In this document: positions 34,268-43,355 of the stretch, one piece after another
How the letters are laid out: the number at the start of each line of letters is the position of its first letter
Numbering within the stretch: position 1 is the first letter of the stretch
NCBI RefSeq assembly: GCF_026241755.1
Contig: NZ_JAPJDA010000003.1
Location: 1-64,000, forward strand
Direction of reading: 5' to 3'
DNA: 64,000 nucleotides
From: Salinimicrobium profundisediminis
GTDB taxonomy: Bacteria > Bacteroidota > Bacteroidia > Flavobacteriales > Flavobacteriaceae
Made by a program: the position numbers and the translations under genes
The notes under the pieces: generated by a model
Databases searched by the model: none
Told to the model about the DNA's origin: nothing
Seen by the model: only the letters and a program-made list of their open reading frames with translations

Positions 34268-36553
34268 TTAAAATTGAAACCCTACTCCCAAAGATATATT
34301 TCTTCCCATGTTGGGTATACCATCAGGTTTTAATCTCGAAAGATGAGAGATGTAGGTTTTATCAAGAAGGTTTGTTCCTGCCAGTTTCACCTGCAGCTCT
34401 ACAGAATTTAAGGCTATAGAAGTCCCTATTCCCGTATTTAAAAGAGAATAACCAGCAGTTTCAGTCTCGAAAAGTCCGGTTCTATTCTGATCAAAGACTG
34501 ACTTTAAGCTAAGACTCACATAAGCATCTTTAAATGTTTTTCCATCAGCGATTTCTGCCCAAATTGTATTTTGAATAGATTGAGCGGGAATAAGAGGAAG
34601 ATAATCCCCGTTATCCTGTTCTCCAATGACGAGCTCGTAATTACTTTCAAGGTGCAGCCAGTCGAGAGGGTGTGGATGAATATGCAATCCTACTTCTCCA
34701 CCATAAAGTTTTGCATCGTGCTGCAGGTACTCAAAAACAGAATTTTCATCAATAAACTCTCCTGTGGGATTTAAGAAAATGTAATTATTGATAGCATTGT
34801 AGAACCCGTTAGCTGAAACTTCAAAGTGCTGATTCCTGAATTCGAGCGCAAGATCTATCTGATAGTTCTGTTCGTTCTCCAAATCTGAATTTCCAATCTC
34901 GAACCTGTTAGTCCCGTGATGACTTCCGTAAGAGGTGAGCTCAGCCAGGTTTGGAGCTCTGAATCCGGTGGCTAGGTTAAGCCTGGAGGTAAAATTAGAA
35001 GTGATATCCATCTTTACTCCAAAAGCGCCATTATAACTGTTGAATTCCCTTTCTAAAGCCGGTACTTCAGTTTCGGTATCATGATTTTCATAAGCTTCAG
35101 AAGAAATTTTTCTGAAGTCGTACCGCAAGCCTGCCTGAAAATCTAATTTTTCAAGGTGGTAATGTGTGGTAGCGAGTACGCCGGCATCTGTGGTGCGGGC
35201 ATCGGGGATTAGGATCTCCTCAGCCATGTTCTCATTAGACTGGAACATCCCCTGCACCCCTACAATGGTCTCAAATTTTCCATGTGCCGGGAAATGATAT
35301 TTTACATCATAATTAAGGGTTTCAAGGTGCATTTCGAGGGCTGGTTCTCCTTCTGCATGTCCTTCATGTTCCTCATGTTCCTCATGCTCTTCATGTTCAT
35401 GATCTTCTTCATGCCCGTGCTCTTCATGGTGAGCATCTTCAAACTCTTTTCTATTATTAAAGAGGTAACCTATCTTCACATCCAGGCTTGACTCGTCAAA
35501 ATAAAAAGAGTTGTCAAGGCTCAAAATATGGTTATCTACCTTCTGGTAAGGCAGCATTTTACTTTTTGAAGTGCTTTGAATTCCGATTTCTTCAGGAATT
35601 CCCGCAGTGCTGCTGTTGATGTTATAGCGAAGATCACCTTTATAATTTTCATCCCGGTATCCTACACCACCTTTAAGATCGTATCCTGTAAAGCGGGTAT
35701 TGGTGACTCTTCTTCCGTCTCCTGTTTCATAGTCGCTGTGCGTGGCAAGGTTTCCACGAACCAGGAAATTGAATTTTTCAGCTGATGTTTTCACACCTGC
35801 GTTAGCTTCAAAACCTTCGGTATTAGAATAATAAGCGGTTTCAGCATCAAATTCGGTTTCCCCCTGTGGGGCAAAACGTTCAGGATTCAAATACAAAACG
35901 CCGCCCAGAGCATCGCTTCCGTAGAGAAGGGAAGCAGGGCCTTTTATTACTTCTACGCTTTCAATCCCCGAACTACTCAAGCCCAGGCCATGTTCATCTC
36001 CAAACTGTTGGTTCTCCAGGCGTACTCCCTGCGCATAGACCAGCACCCGATTAGAGCTTAAACCGCGAATAACGGGCTTCCCTATAGAAGTACCTGTAGT
36101 AATGGTTTCAACGCCTGCAATCTCGCTTATGCCTTCGGTAAGACTGCTGGTTCCCGAACGTTCCAGACTTTCACGCGTTATCCGCTCTACTTTCATGACA
36201 TTCTCGCTTTGCAGTTGATGAAAAGGAGTAGAGACAATGATTTCTTCCATCTCTATTGCAGTAGGAAAAAGCTTGATTTTAAGCTCCCCGGCACCCGGAA
36301 GTTCAAATTGGTAGGTTTGGGTACCATATCCCAGGGAAGAAATAACTAGAGAATAGTTGCCCGCTGTCAAATTATTTAATGTGAATTCTCCGGAAAGGCT
36401 GGTAATGGTACTTCGTTCTGGCTTTTGAAGCTGAATGGCAGCTCCTATTACAGGTTGCTCTGTATTTGCATCTATGACAATGCCTTTGGCTGAATATTGA
36501 CTATAGCCGGTAGTGACTGCTAATAAAAGCAGCCCAAAAATGATATTTTTCAT
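34268..36553 (-). CDS. TonB-dependent receptor with His-rich loop, probable zinc uptake
   Basis: 761 residues. Signal peptide to about 19; a carboxypeptidase-regulatory-like domain (about 20-95, GIVIDANTEQPVIGAAIQL); a plug domain with GLSSNRVLVYAQGVRLE and VIKGPASLLYGSDALGGV; then the beta-barrel, ending in a phenylalanine. An extracellular loop at about 372-402 holds a dense His/Glu stretch (HHEEHGHEEDHEHEE and more). Zinc receptors such as ZnuD carry a His-rich loop of this kind, so zinc is the likely substrate (inference). The two small genes upstream run in the same direction. Confidence 0.88.
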   Translation of the reverse strand: MKNIIFGLLLLAVTTGYSQYSAKGIVIDANTEQPVIGAAIQLQKPERSTITSLSGEFTLNNLTAGNYSLVISSLGYGTQTYQFELPGAGELKIKLFPTAIEMEEIIVSTPFHQLQSENVMKVERITRESLERSGTSSLTEGISEIAGVETITTGTSIGKPVIRGLSSNRVLVYAQGVRLENQQFGDEHGLGLSSSGIESVEVIKGPASLLYGSDALGGVLYLNPERFAPQGETEFDAETAYYSNTEGFEANAGVKTSAEKFNFLVRGNLATHSDYETGDGRRVTNTRFTGYDLKGGVGYRDENYKGDLRYNINSSTAGIPEEIGIQSTSKSKMLPYQKVDNHILSLDNSFYFDESSLDVKIGYLFNNRKEFEDAHHEEHGHEEDHEHEEHEEHEEHEGHAEGEPALEMHLETLNYDVKYHFPAHGKFETIVGVQGMFQSNENMAEEILIPDARTTDAGVLATTHYHLEKLDFQAGLRYDFRKISSEAYENHDTETEVPALEREFNSYNGAFGVKMDITSNFTSRLNLATGFRAPNLAELTSYGSHHGTNRFEIGNSDLENEQNYQIDLALEFRNQHFEVSANGFYNAINNYIFLNPTGEFIDENSVFEYLQHDAKLYGGEVGLHIHPHPLDWLHLESNYELVIGEQDNGDYLPLIPAQSIQNTIWAEIADGKTFKDAYVSLSLKSVFDQNRTGLFETETAGYSLLNTGIGTSIALNSVELQVKLAGTNLLDKTYISHLSRLKPDGIPNMGRNISLGVGFQF

Positions 36554-36599
36554 TGGTATTTTAAATACGTTGTTAATTCAAAAAATGCTTCAGTAAATC

Positions 36600-36917
36600 T
36601 TACGCAAGGGCTGGGGGTGCTCTTAACGAGAAATGAAGTTTTTGAAACGTACTTAAATATAGATACTCCTTCTTTAAGTGAAGGCTTTCTACCTGGGGTT
36701 CATACAATGACCACGCGACAGCAGGAGGGAAGGAGAAAGGATTTTGCTGAAAGTGAAATATATCGCAATCTACAGTATCCTGATGTATATGAGATTCGGC
36801 GTAATGATTACAGGTATAATGCTGGTGGCCCGCAAAAATATGCGCAAGATCTACTGCCGAAGGGAAGAGGATCAACCCGGTGAACAGAACCAGTGATATT
36901 TTTTGCCACAGCTTCAT
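36600..36917 (-). CDS. Small His-rich secreted protein
   Basis: 105 residues. Hydrophobic N-terminal segment (about 5-25, IFAGHQHYTCNHY follows) then a His/Cys stretch including CNHYAESHIHQD. This looks like a metal-binding periplasmic or secreted protein. It lies 46 bases upstream of the His-rich TonB receptor and 1 base after the DUF6787-like gene, and probably belongs to the same transcript. No family recognised. Confidence 0.72.
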   Translation of the reverse strand: MKLWQKISLVLFTGLILFPSAVDLAHIFAGHQHYTCNHYAESHIHQDTVDCDIFHFQQNPFSFPPAVAWSLYEPQVESLHLKKEYLYLSTFQKLHFSLRAPPALA

Positions 36918-36918
36918 G

Positions 36919-37236
36919 TTACTTCAGGATTCTGCCTAAACCTAATCGGGAAAGCATATTTTTTTCAAATTGCCAAAAAAATCTGAATTGTCCAAACAGC
37001 CAGCCATACAGCACCAGGAGAACCTGGTAAACCGGAAATATCATGAGTATGCGCAAGGCGTAATAGCTAATTGCACCTACAAGATCTGCTGGAAAGCTCA
37101 TGCGATTGAGCCCTATGAACTCCAACACCGGTCGCGCTACGAACAGGGATGAGGAACCTGTAAGACCGAAAACGATGAAAATAATTAAAATTTGCCAGTT
37201 GGAAGAAATCCCCCAACGTTGCTTCAATTTGTTCAT
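36919..37236 (-). CDS. DUF6787-like small membrane protein
   Basis: 105 residues with two hydrophobic helices (about 14-33 and 57-82) and the ending GWLFGQFRFFWQFEKNMLSRLG, which is the family's basic C-terminal motif. Members are small inner-membrane proteins of unknown function. It is first in a three-gene leftward unit with the His-rich protein and the receptor. Confidence 0.78.
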   Translation of the reverse strand: MNKLKQRWGISSNWQILIIFIVFGLTGSSSLFVARPVLEFIGLNRMSFPADLVGAISYYALRILMIFPVYQVLLVLYGWLFGQFRFFWQFEKNMLSRLGLGRILK

Positions 37237-37299
37237 GCGGCAAATATAAAAAAGAATATTAATAAGTGAGGTCCTGGGTGAGGTTTATACATATCTGGT

Positions 37300-37725
37300 T
37301 CACAATCTTGTAGGGACAGAAAACCGCTGATTGTATTTTTGGGAGAGGTAAACAAAGTAATTATACAGCTTATAATTCACCTCGTAGCCGTAATTAATAT
37401 CGGGGTCATAATTGATTTCCATCTCGTAAATATTCGGATTGTAAAGCTGAGGGCTCCGAACCCTGCTGTTATAATCGGTAACCAGAAATTGGTTCTTGTT
37501 TTCGAGATAACTCAGGGAGTGGTAACCTTCGGGCCGTGCCACAGAGTTTAGAAAGTAGGAGTAGCCCGGATCAATTATAATGATCTCATACTCCAGGCTA
37601 TCATTGGCTATTCGCACTGTATCATTTTGAACCCCGGCTTCTTCAGCGCCAAAGTTCCTGTTCTTCGTAGAAGAGCAGCTATAAATGACAAGTCCGGCAA
37701 AAAGTATGTAGAGGAGGTTTTTCAT
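37300..37725 (-). CDS. DUF6146-like lipoprotein
   Basis: 141 residues. The signal peptide ends in a lipobox (AGLVIYSCSS), so Cys17 is probably lipidated. The body has YEIIIIDPGYSYFLNSVARP and YNPNIYEMEINYDPDINYGYEVNYKLYNYFVYLSQKY, in the pattern of DUF6146. No function is known. The stop of the DUF937 gene is 3 bases upstream of its start. Confidence 0.8.
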   Translation of the reverse strand: MKNLLYILFAGLVIYSCSSTKNRNFGAEEAGVQNDTVRIANDSLEYEIIIIDPGYSYFLNSVARPEGYHSLSYLENKNQFLVTDYNSRVRSPQLYNPNIYEMEINYDPDINYGYEVNYKLYNYFVYLSQKYNQRFSVPTRL

Positions 37726-37728
37726 ATC

Positions 37729-38340
37729 TTATCCTTTAAAAAAATCGCCCAATCCTTTGGACTTATCTTTACTACCAAAGATCTTGCCAGCAACGTCTTT
37801 AGCAATTTTTCCGCCTTGATCTGAATCCATAAAAGTCTCGAGCATAGATTGATCGTGTGAAGAATTAGTTCCCAGCACAGAACCCACAAGACTGGCCACA
37901 CCGCTACTGCTTTCGATATTTTCTTTCCTCTTTTGTTTTCCCAGGATACCCATGATCACAGGTGCAGCCATTTGAAGAAGTTTATTCACTTTAGCCGAGT
38001 CCATTCCTATTGCTGAACCTACAGCCGAAGCTATTTTTGACTGGCTGCCGCCAAGTACATGCCCCAGAATCCCCGAACCTTCTCCCAACAAACCTGAAAG
38101 TCCGCCACTGCCAATCTTATCGAGTACAGAGCCGTCATGTTTGTCTTTATTCAATTCCTTATTCAGGTTTTCTGCACCTTCCGAAGAACTTGTATTCTTT
38201 TTCAAGGCGCCCATGATCATAGGCAGGGCCATACCAAGAGCCGATTTCACCTTATCTGGTGATTCATTCACTTCTTCACTGGATTTCTGAATAAATTCCT
38301 TTCCTTTTTCAGTGTCTAAAAAATCTAATATTGAAGCCAT
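37729..38340 (-). CDS. DUF937-family protein
   Basis: 203 residues, soluble, rich in Gly, Ser and Lys. The helix-and-turn pattern (ALGMALPMIMGALKKNTSS ... MAAPVIMGILGKQKRKE) matches the DUF937/YidB-like repeat found twice here. Function unknown. It lies 3 bases before the DUF6146 gene and likely shares its transcript. Confidence 0.82.
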   Translation of the reverse strand: MASILDFLDTEKGKEFIQKSSEEVNESPDKVKSALGMALPMIMGALKKNTSSSEGAENLNKELNKDKHDGSVLDKIGSGGLSGLLGEGSGILGHVLGGSQSKIASAVGSAIGMDSAKVNKLLQMAAPVIMGILGKQKRKENIESSSGVASLVGSVLGTNSSHDQSMLETFMDSDQGGKIAKDVAGKIFGSKDKSKGLGDFFKG

Positions 38341-38404
38341 CTTTTTCTTTTTAATTTACGAAAAATAAGATGCGCTCCTAAACGGAATTTGAGTTTTAAC
38401 CAAA

Positions 38405-38433
38405 AAAAATGCTTCCTTTAACAGAAGCATTTT
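38405..38433 (-). terminator. Terminator after serA
   Basis: AAATGCTTC pairs with GAAGCATTT; on the minus strand T's follow. Confidence 0.7.
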
Positions 38434-38456
38434 AAATATTTATACTTAATAATGAG

Positions 38457-39407
38457 TTATTTGAGCACCTTTATGATTTCATTGGCCAGTTCAAAACCAA
38501 TTCTTTCCTGGGCTTCTTTTGTAGCCGCACCAATATGAGGGCTAAGAGAAACGTTACCATTCATAAGTACTTTAATTGCCGGGCTCGGCTCCTGCTCAAA
38601 AGTATCGAGGCCTGCAAAAGCCACTTTTCCGCTTTCTAATGCTTCTATAAGTGCCACTTCGTCTATTACGCCACCCCTGGATGCATTTATAATTCCAACC
38701 CCATCTTTCATCTGTTCAAACTCTTCTTTTCCCAGAACAGGCTCCTTTTGTGCCGGAACATGAAGGGTTATAAAATCTGAATCCATTATCAGCTGCTCTA
38801 CTGGCTCGGTCTTAATTGGAATTTTTATTTCCTGATGGTTATAAAACTCCAGTGTGATCTCTGCTTCCCCTTCGGTACTATCACTGGCGATGACCTTCAT
38901 CCCAATACCCAGAGCGATCTTTGCAACCTCTCTGCCTATTCGGCCAAAGCCAATGATCCCAAGGGTCTTCCCGCGTAATTCGCGACCACCGGCATAGCTT
39001 TTCTTGAGTTCCTTAAAACGGGAATCTCCTTCAAGCGGCATATTCCGGTTGGAGTCGTGTAAAAACCGTACTCCGCCGTAAAGGTGTGCAAACACCAACT
39101 CGGCTACAGAAGCCGAAGAAGCTGCAGGTGTGTTGAACACATGCACTCCCTTGCTGCGGGCGTATTCAACATCAATGTTATCCATTCCCACGCCTGCACG
39201 GCCAATGATCTTCAAATTGGGGCAGGCATTGATGAGCTCTTTGCGCACCTTGGTGGCACTGCGAACTATGAGCCCCGAGATTTCTTTTTCATTAAGGAAA
39301 TTAGCCAGTTGCTCCTGGGCTACTTTGGTAGTTATAACTTCAAATCCGGCTTCTTCGAGTTGTTTTTTACCCCCCGAAGCAATACCGTCGTTTGCTAAAA
39401 TTTTCAT
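38457..39407 (-). CDS. serA: D-3-phosphoglycerate dehydrogenase
   Basis: 316 residues, the short form without ACT or ASB domain. Substrate-binding Arg/Gly region GRAGVGMDNID near 74, NAD-binding GIIGFGRIGREVA near 150, catalytic Arg near 230 (NASRGGVIDE), Glu near 259 and His in LSPHIGAAT near 284. It oxidises 3-phosphoglycerate, the first step of serine synthesis. The next gene upstream, serC, ends 15 bases before its start, so the two first steps are encoded together. Confidence 0.92.
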   Translation of the reverse strand: MKILANDGIASGGKKQLEEAGFEVITTKVAQEQLANFLNEKEISGLIVRSATKVRKELINACPNLKIIGRAGVGMDNIDVEYARSKGVHVFNTPAASSASVAELVFAHLYGGVRFLHDSNRNMPLEGDSRFKELKKSYAGGRELRGKTLGIIGFGRIGREVAKIALGIGMKVIASDSTEGEAEITLEFYNHQEIKIPIKTEPVEQLIMDSDFITLHVPAQKEPVLGKEEFEQMKDGVGIINASRGGVIDEVALIEALESGKVAFAGLDTFEQEPSPAIKVLMNGNVSLSPHIGAATKEAQERIGFELANEIIKVLK

Positions 39408-39422
39408 TTAAAAGATTTATTT

Positions 39423-40487
39423 TTAAGCTTTTCTTTCCAGTTCGCTCATCACATCTACCAGCACCTGTACACTCTCAAGCGGAAGAGCATTGTACATTGA
39501 GGCGCGGTAACCTCCAACACTGCGATGCCCGTTAAGACCATTAATTCCTGCCTCTTTCCACATAGTATCAAAAGTTTCCTTAAGGTCGTCGTTTATCAGG
39601 TTAAAAGTAGCGTTCATGGTTGAGCGATCTGCCTTCTCTGCATAGCCTTCAAAAAGGGGATTTATATCGATCTCTGAATAGAGAAGATTTGCTTTCTTTT
39701 CGTTTTGTTCTTCAACTCCGGCAATACCTCCATTGTTCTTAAGCCATCTTAAGGTGAGCATAGAAACATACACTGCATAAACTGCAGGAGTATTGAACAT
39801 ACTGGCTTTATTGAGGTGTACGCGATAATCCATCATAGAAGGGACTGATCGGTCTACCTTACCAAGAATATCTTCTTTTATCACCACAAGGGTAGTACCT
39901 GCAGGCCCCATATTCTTTTGTGCCCCTGCGTAAATGAGGTCAAATTTAGAAAAATCCATTTGCCGTGAGAAAATATCACTGCTCATGTCACACACCATTG
40001 GTTTTGGTGTATTTGGAAATTCCTTTATTTGAGTACCGTAGATGGTGTTATTGCTGGTGCAATGAAAATAATCTACATCTGAAGGTATAAAATAACCCTT
40101 TGGGATGTATTTAAAATCTCTGTCGGCCGATGATGCCACTTCGGCAACCTCTCCAAAGAATTTAGCTTCTTTAATGGCTTTTGTACTCCAGGTACCCGTA
40201 TTGAGATAAGCTGCTTTTGTTTTCAGCAGGTTATATGGAGTCATAAGAAATTGCAGGCTTGCACCGCCCTGGAGAAAAAGGGCTTTGTATCCTTTGCCTT
40301 CCAGCCCCAGCAATTCTAAGGCCAGGTTGCGGGCCTCTTCCATTACATCAACGAAGTCTTTACTTCGGTGTGAGATCTCGAGAATTGATAAGCCTGAGTT
40401 ATTGAAATTTAATATTGCCTGTGATGCCTCCTCAAAAACTTCCTGTGGAAGTATGCAGGGTCCGGCACTATAATTATGTTTTTTCAT
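39423..40487 (-). CDS. serC: Phosphoserine aminotransferase
   Basis: 354 residues. N-terminal NYSAGPCILP is the SerC start motif; LFLQGGASLQFLMTP near 72 is the phosphate-binding segment, and the PLP Lys is in YAGAQKNMGPAGTT near 195. It transfers the amino group from glutamate to 3-phosphohydroxypyruvate. It is in one unit with serA. Confidence 0.94.
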   Translation of the reverse strand: MKKHNYSAGPCILPQEVFEEASQAILNFNNSGLSILEISHRSKDFVDVMEEARNLALELLGLEGKGYKALFLQGGASLQFLMTPYNLLKTKAAYLNTGTWSTKAIKEAKFFGEVAEVASSADRDFKYIPKGYFIPSDVDYFHCTSNNTIYGTQIKEFPNTPKPMVCDMSSDIFSRQMDFSKFDLIYAGAQKNMGPAGTTLVVIKEDILGKVDRSVPSMMDYRVHLNKASMFNTPAVYAVYVSMLTLRWLKNNGGIAGVEEQNEKKANLLYSEIDINPLFEGYAEKADRSTMNATFNLINDDLKETFDTMWKEAGINGLNGHRSVGGYRASMYNALPLESVQVLVDVMSELERKA

Positions 40488-40585
40488 ACTTGTGTTTTAA
40501 CAGTTACAAATATGAGAAAATCAAAAGCATTTTCCTGTTATTGAAATGATAATTTAGGATAACTTACAGCCGAAAATCGGGCTTT

Positions 40586-41665
40586 TTAGACTTGTTTGGT
40601 TAAAAAGTGGAGGGTGTCTACATTATCTGCATAATCCCAAAGTTGTGGATACTGGGTATTGCCAAAACTTACTTCATTTTCAATAATTTCTCTTCCCACT
40701 ACACATTGAATCTCCTCTTTCCTGCTGTCAAGCTCCTTTTGAATTGCTTCCATATCTTCATAAGTTTCATAGAACAGTGTGGCGATAGGGGAGTTAAGGG
40801 ATACGTCTTCTTTAAGAATGAGAAACCCGTTTTCGAGTAACTTGAACTGGCTCATTAAATATACCGCCTTGTTATAATCATAGTTGTTGGCATATTTCGC
40901 CTGATTTATAATAGGGTTCCAACTGTATACGGCCTCAAAAAAGGCATTAAAGTCATAGTTTTTTGGAACATATAATTTGGAAACATTTCTGCAGCCAAGG
41001 CCGTAATACCTGAAAATATCTTCAGCCAGGGCCGAAAGTTCTTCGGAAGTCTCATTTCCGGTAAGCACAGCTACCGAATTGCGGTTCTTCCTGATGATGG
41101 AAGGCTTTCCGGAGAAATAATATTCAAAATAACGTGCAGTGTTATTACTTCCGGTAGCAATAATGGCATCGAAATTTGTCATTTTTGACGCCCCATCGGC
41201 AGAGTCGGGGAGAAGTTCAATTTTTTCCTGCCATTCAGGAGCAATTGTTTTGAGATAATCGGCTATTACGGGCAAAAGCAGCTTATCGTTAGAAGATTGT
41301 TTCACCAGCACCTTGTGGCCACTCACCAGCACCGAAATAAAATCATGAAATCCCACGAGTGGGATGTTCCCGGCCATGATGATGCCCACGGTTTTTGGTT
41401 CAACTTCAGAAAAATCATAGCCAGAAAGCCATTTTTGAAGGTTATCTGAAGTGAGAGCCCTGCTCCATTGCTCGATGCTAAAAAGCACATTTTCAAGGGT
41501 GAACCAGCCGTTGTAATGCACGGCTCTTTCTATTTTTTCCTTCAGCAGTTCAAAATAAGGATCGTTGTGTGGCAGGCTTTCATCTTTCTCAATTCCCTGT
41601 CTTTTAAACTGGTTTAAAAAACGTCCCAGGCTTTCCAACTTTTCTCTACGTTGCTCGATTGTCAT
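40586..41665 (-). CDS. Acyl-CoA reductase, LuxC-related
   Basis: 359 residues. The Rossmann-type region GIIMAGNIPLVGFHDF near 94 and KVLVKQSSNDKLLLP, together with the active-site cysteine in YYGLGCRNVSKLYVP (near 228), match LuxC/acyl-CoA reductases of the aldehyde dehydrogenase superfamily. The gene lies next to serC-serA and divergent from a 4Fe-4S ferredoxin gene, an arrangement often seen in Bacteroidota. The physiological substrate is not known. Confidence 0.85.
   Translation of the reverse strand: MTIEQRREKLESLGRFLNQFKRQGIEKDESLPHNDPYFELLKEKIERAVHYNGWFTLENVLFSIEQWSRALTSDNLQKWLSGYDFSEVEPKTVGIIMAGNIPLVGFHDFISVLVSGHKVLVKQSSNDKLLLPVIADYLKTIAPEWQEKIELLPDSADGASKMTNFDAIIATGSNNTARYFEYYFSGKPSIIRKNRNSVAVLTGNETSEELSALAEDIFRYYGLGCRNVSKLYVPKNYDFNAFFEAVYSWNPIINQAKYANNYDYNKAVYLMSQFKLLENGFLILKEDVSLNSPIATLFYETYEDMEAIQKELDSRKEEIQCVVGREIIENEVSFGNTQYPQLWDYADNVDTLHFLTKQV
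41174..41191 (+). repeat. Dispersed element inside the acyl-CoA reductase gene, TTTGTCATTTTTGACGCC
   Basis: A GTC variant of the core (TCATTTTTGA at 41179-41188) in coding sequence. Confidence 0.5.
41424..41441 (+). repeat. Second element in the acyl-CoA reductase gene, AAAGCCATTTTTGAAGGT
   Basis: Exact CCATTTTTGA at 41429-41438, about 250 bases from the other copy in the same gene. Confidence 0.45.
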
Positions 41666-41729
41666 CTCCTTATTTGTTTAAGAACGGATTTGGCTTTAAA
41701 TTTGTGCAAATTTAGAACAAAAATAAGCT

Positions 41730-42080
41730 ATGGCAATTATTATAACCGACGAATGCATTAACTGTGGCGCTTGTGAACCTGAATGCCCAAACACGGCTAT
41801 TTATGAAGGTGCAGATGACTGGAGGTATGCAGACGGAACAGATCTTAACGGAGACGTTGTTTTACCCAGTGGTAAGGCAGCAAACGCCAATGAAGCAAAT
41901 GAACCGCTTAGCGATGAGATATATTATATAGTACCCGATAAATGTACCGAGTGTGTTGGTTTTCACGATGAACCTCAATGTGCGGCTGTGTGCCCGGTAG
42001 ATTGTTGTGTGCCCGATCCTGCTAATGAAGAATCACAGGAGCACCTTATGGCAAAGCAAAAATTTATGCACCACGATTGA
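41730..42080 (+). CDS. 4Fe-4S dicluster ferredoxin
   Basis: 116 residues. Cluster motif one is [12 protein letters not shown] (residues 9-20). The second, [21 protein letters not shown], has the expanded spacing of FdxA/AlvIN-type ferredoxins. Soluble electron carrier. It starts 65 bases from the acyl-CoA reductase gene on the other strand, so the two share a promoter region and it may supply electrons to that pathway (inference). A terminator follows. Confidence 0.92.
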   Translation: MAIIITDECINCGACEPECPNTAIYEGADDWRYADGTDLNGDVVLPSGKAANANEANEPLSDEIYYIVPDKCTECVGFHDEPQCAAVCPVDCCVPDPANEESQEHLMAKQKFMHHD

Positions 42081-42128
42081 TTTTTAAACAATCGAGAAAG
42101 AGTCTGGAAGAAAGACTTTTTAAAAACA

Positions 42129-42157
42129 AAAAAGCCCGCAATATGCAGGCTTTTTTT
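42129..42157. terminator. Bidirectional terminator between ferredoxin and FKBP genes
   Basis: AAAGCCcGCA / TGCaGGCTTT with a 3-base loop and one mismatch, with T's on both sides. Confidence 0.8.
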
Positions 42158-42176
42158 ATTTCTAATAGAAAGGTGA

Positions 42177-42605
42177 TTATTTGATCTCTACTACTTCAAG
42201 ATCAAAGATAAGATCTTTCCCTGCCAGTGGATGGTTTCCATCTACAACAATAGAATTCTCTTTTACTTCTTTCACAACAAGATTCATTTCACGGCCATCA
42301 GGGCTTTTAGAAACAAGTCCCATTCCTGGTTCCGGCTTAATTTCGTCAGGTAACTGGCTTTTGTCAACTTCCTGAATCAATTCTTCCCTTGGAGCACCAT
42401 AAGCTTCTTCAGAAGGAATCTCAATTGTTTTCTTTTCACTCACTTTCATGTCGAGCAAACCATTCTCAAACCCGGGAATTAACTGTCCCTGTCCCATGGT
42501 AAATTCGATTGGTTCTCTTTCCAAAGAACTGTCGAAAACCTGGCCATCGGTAAGTTTTCCGGTGTAGTGTACTCTTACAGTGTCATTTGCTTTAACCTGA
42601 CTCAT
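42177..42605 (-). CDS. FKBP-type peptidyl-prolyl isomerase (SlyD-like)
   Basis: 142 residues, no signal peptide. FKBP core VRVHYTGKLTDGQVFDSS at the start, and the IF insertion (EEAYGAPREELIQEVDKSQLP) near 73, which is the chaperone flap of SlyD-like proteins. No His-rich tail. It speeds proline isomerisation in the cytoplasm and binds unfolded chains. Confidence 0.92.
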   Translation of the reverse strand: MSQVKANDTVRVHYTGKLTDGQVFDSSLEREPIEFTMGQGQLIPGFENGLLDMKVSEKKTIEIPSEEAYGAPREELIQEVDKSQLPDEIKPEPGMGLVSKSPDGREMNLVVKEVKENSIVVDGNHPLAGKDLIFDLEVVEIK

Positions 42606-42894
42606 AATAAATGTTTATTTTTTCAATTAAATATTCGGGAAATGGAAATTAAACAGAAAATAAAAAGGAAGGACCTTTACAGTGCTGAGGAATAACTCAT
42701 TTCAAAAAAACAAAGATACCATTAATAAGATGGACGACCAAAGAAACAGCCTTTTAGTCCTTTTCTTCTGAAAAAAATGTGCAGTAGCTGAAAATAATCA
42801 GCAAAAAAATGAGTTTAGATACTTAATTTTAAAATCTCTCTTAAAAGAGGGTTAAGACTGAAGCCTTAAATTGTTTAATGCCTTAATTTTTATT

Positions 42895-43344
42895 ATGTTG
42901 GTAACTATGTTCTCTGTAAAGCTTATTTTAAAGTTCTTGTTGCTGCCTGTTACGATGATGGTTGCGCTGGGAAGCTGTGAGGAAATTGAAGATGAAAAGT
43001 TGAATTTTGATGACTGGCAGAAAATAACAGTGACAGCCTCGGCCTATAACTCGTTAGGGAAACAGGGGGAAGGAAACCCTATGATCACTGCATGGGGAGA
43101 TACGCTAAACCCCGGGGTACAGTCTATAGCTGTGTCAAGAGACCTTATGAAAAAAGGGCTCGATTATAAAACTCCAGTAAAAATTGAAGGTTTTGAAGGG
43201 GTATTTATAGTGAACGACAAAATGCACCCAAGATGGAGAAATAAGATTGACATTTATATGGGGGCCAATAAAGAAAAGGCCCTTAAGTGGGGTAGAAGAA
43301 AAGTAGAAATCGCTTTTCCCGCCAAAGATGAGCCGGGAGGATAA
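42895..43344 (+). CDS. 3D-domain lipoprotein
   Basis: About 149 residues from ATG 42895 (ATG 42907 is also possible; the TTG at 42871 is unlikely). A lipobox (VALGSCEE) suggests lipidation. The C-terminal half is a 3D domain: VTASAYNS, then AWGDTLNPGVQSIAVSRDL and VNDKMHPRWRNKIDIYMG, carrying the three Asp residues. Such domains belong to MltA/resuscitation-promoting-type cell wall enzymes, so a role in peptidoglycan cutting is likely. The PAP2 gene follows by 11 bases. Confidence 0.82.
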   Translation: MLVTMFSVKLILKFLLLPVTMMVALGSCEEIEDEKLNFDDWQKITVTASAYNSLGKQGEGNPMITAWGDTLNPGVQSIAVSRDLMKKGLDYKTPVKIEGFEGVFIVNDKMHPRWRNKIDIYMGANKEKALKWGRRKVEIAFPAKDEPGG

Positions 43345-43355
43345 AAACAACTCTA

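Noticed and set aside
36531-36556. Element-like AAAAATGATATTTTTCATT at the TonB receptor start
   Set aside because: It lacks the GCC core and is explained by the codons for MKNIIFG.
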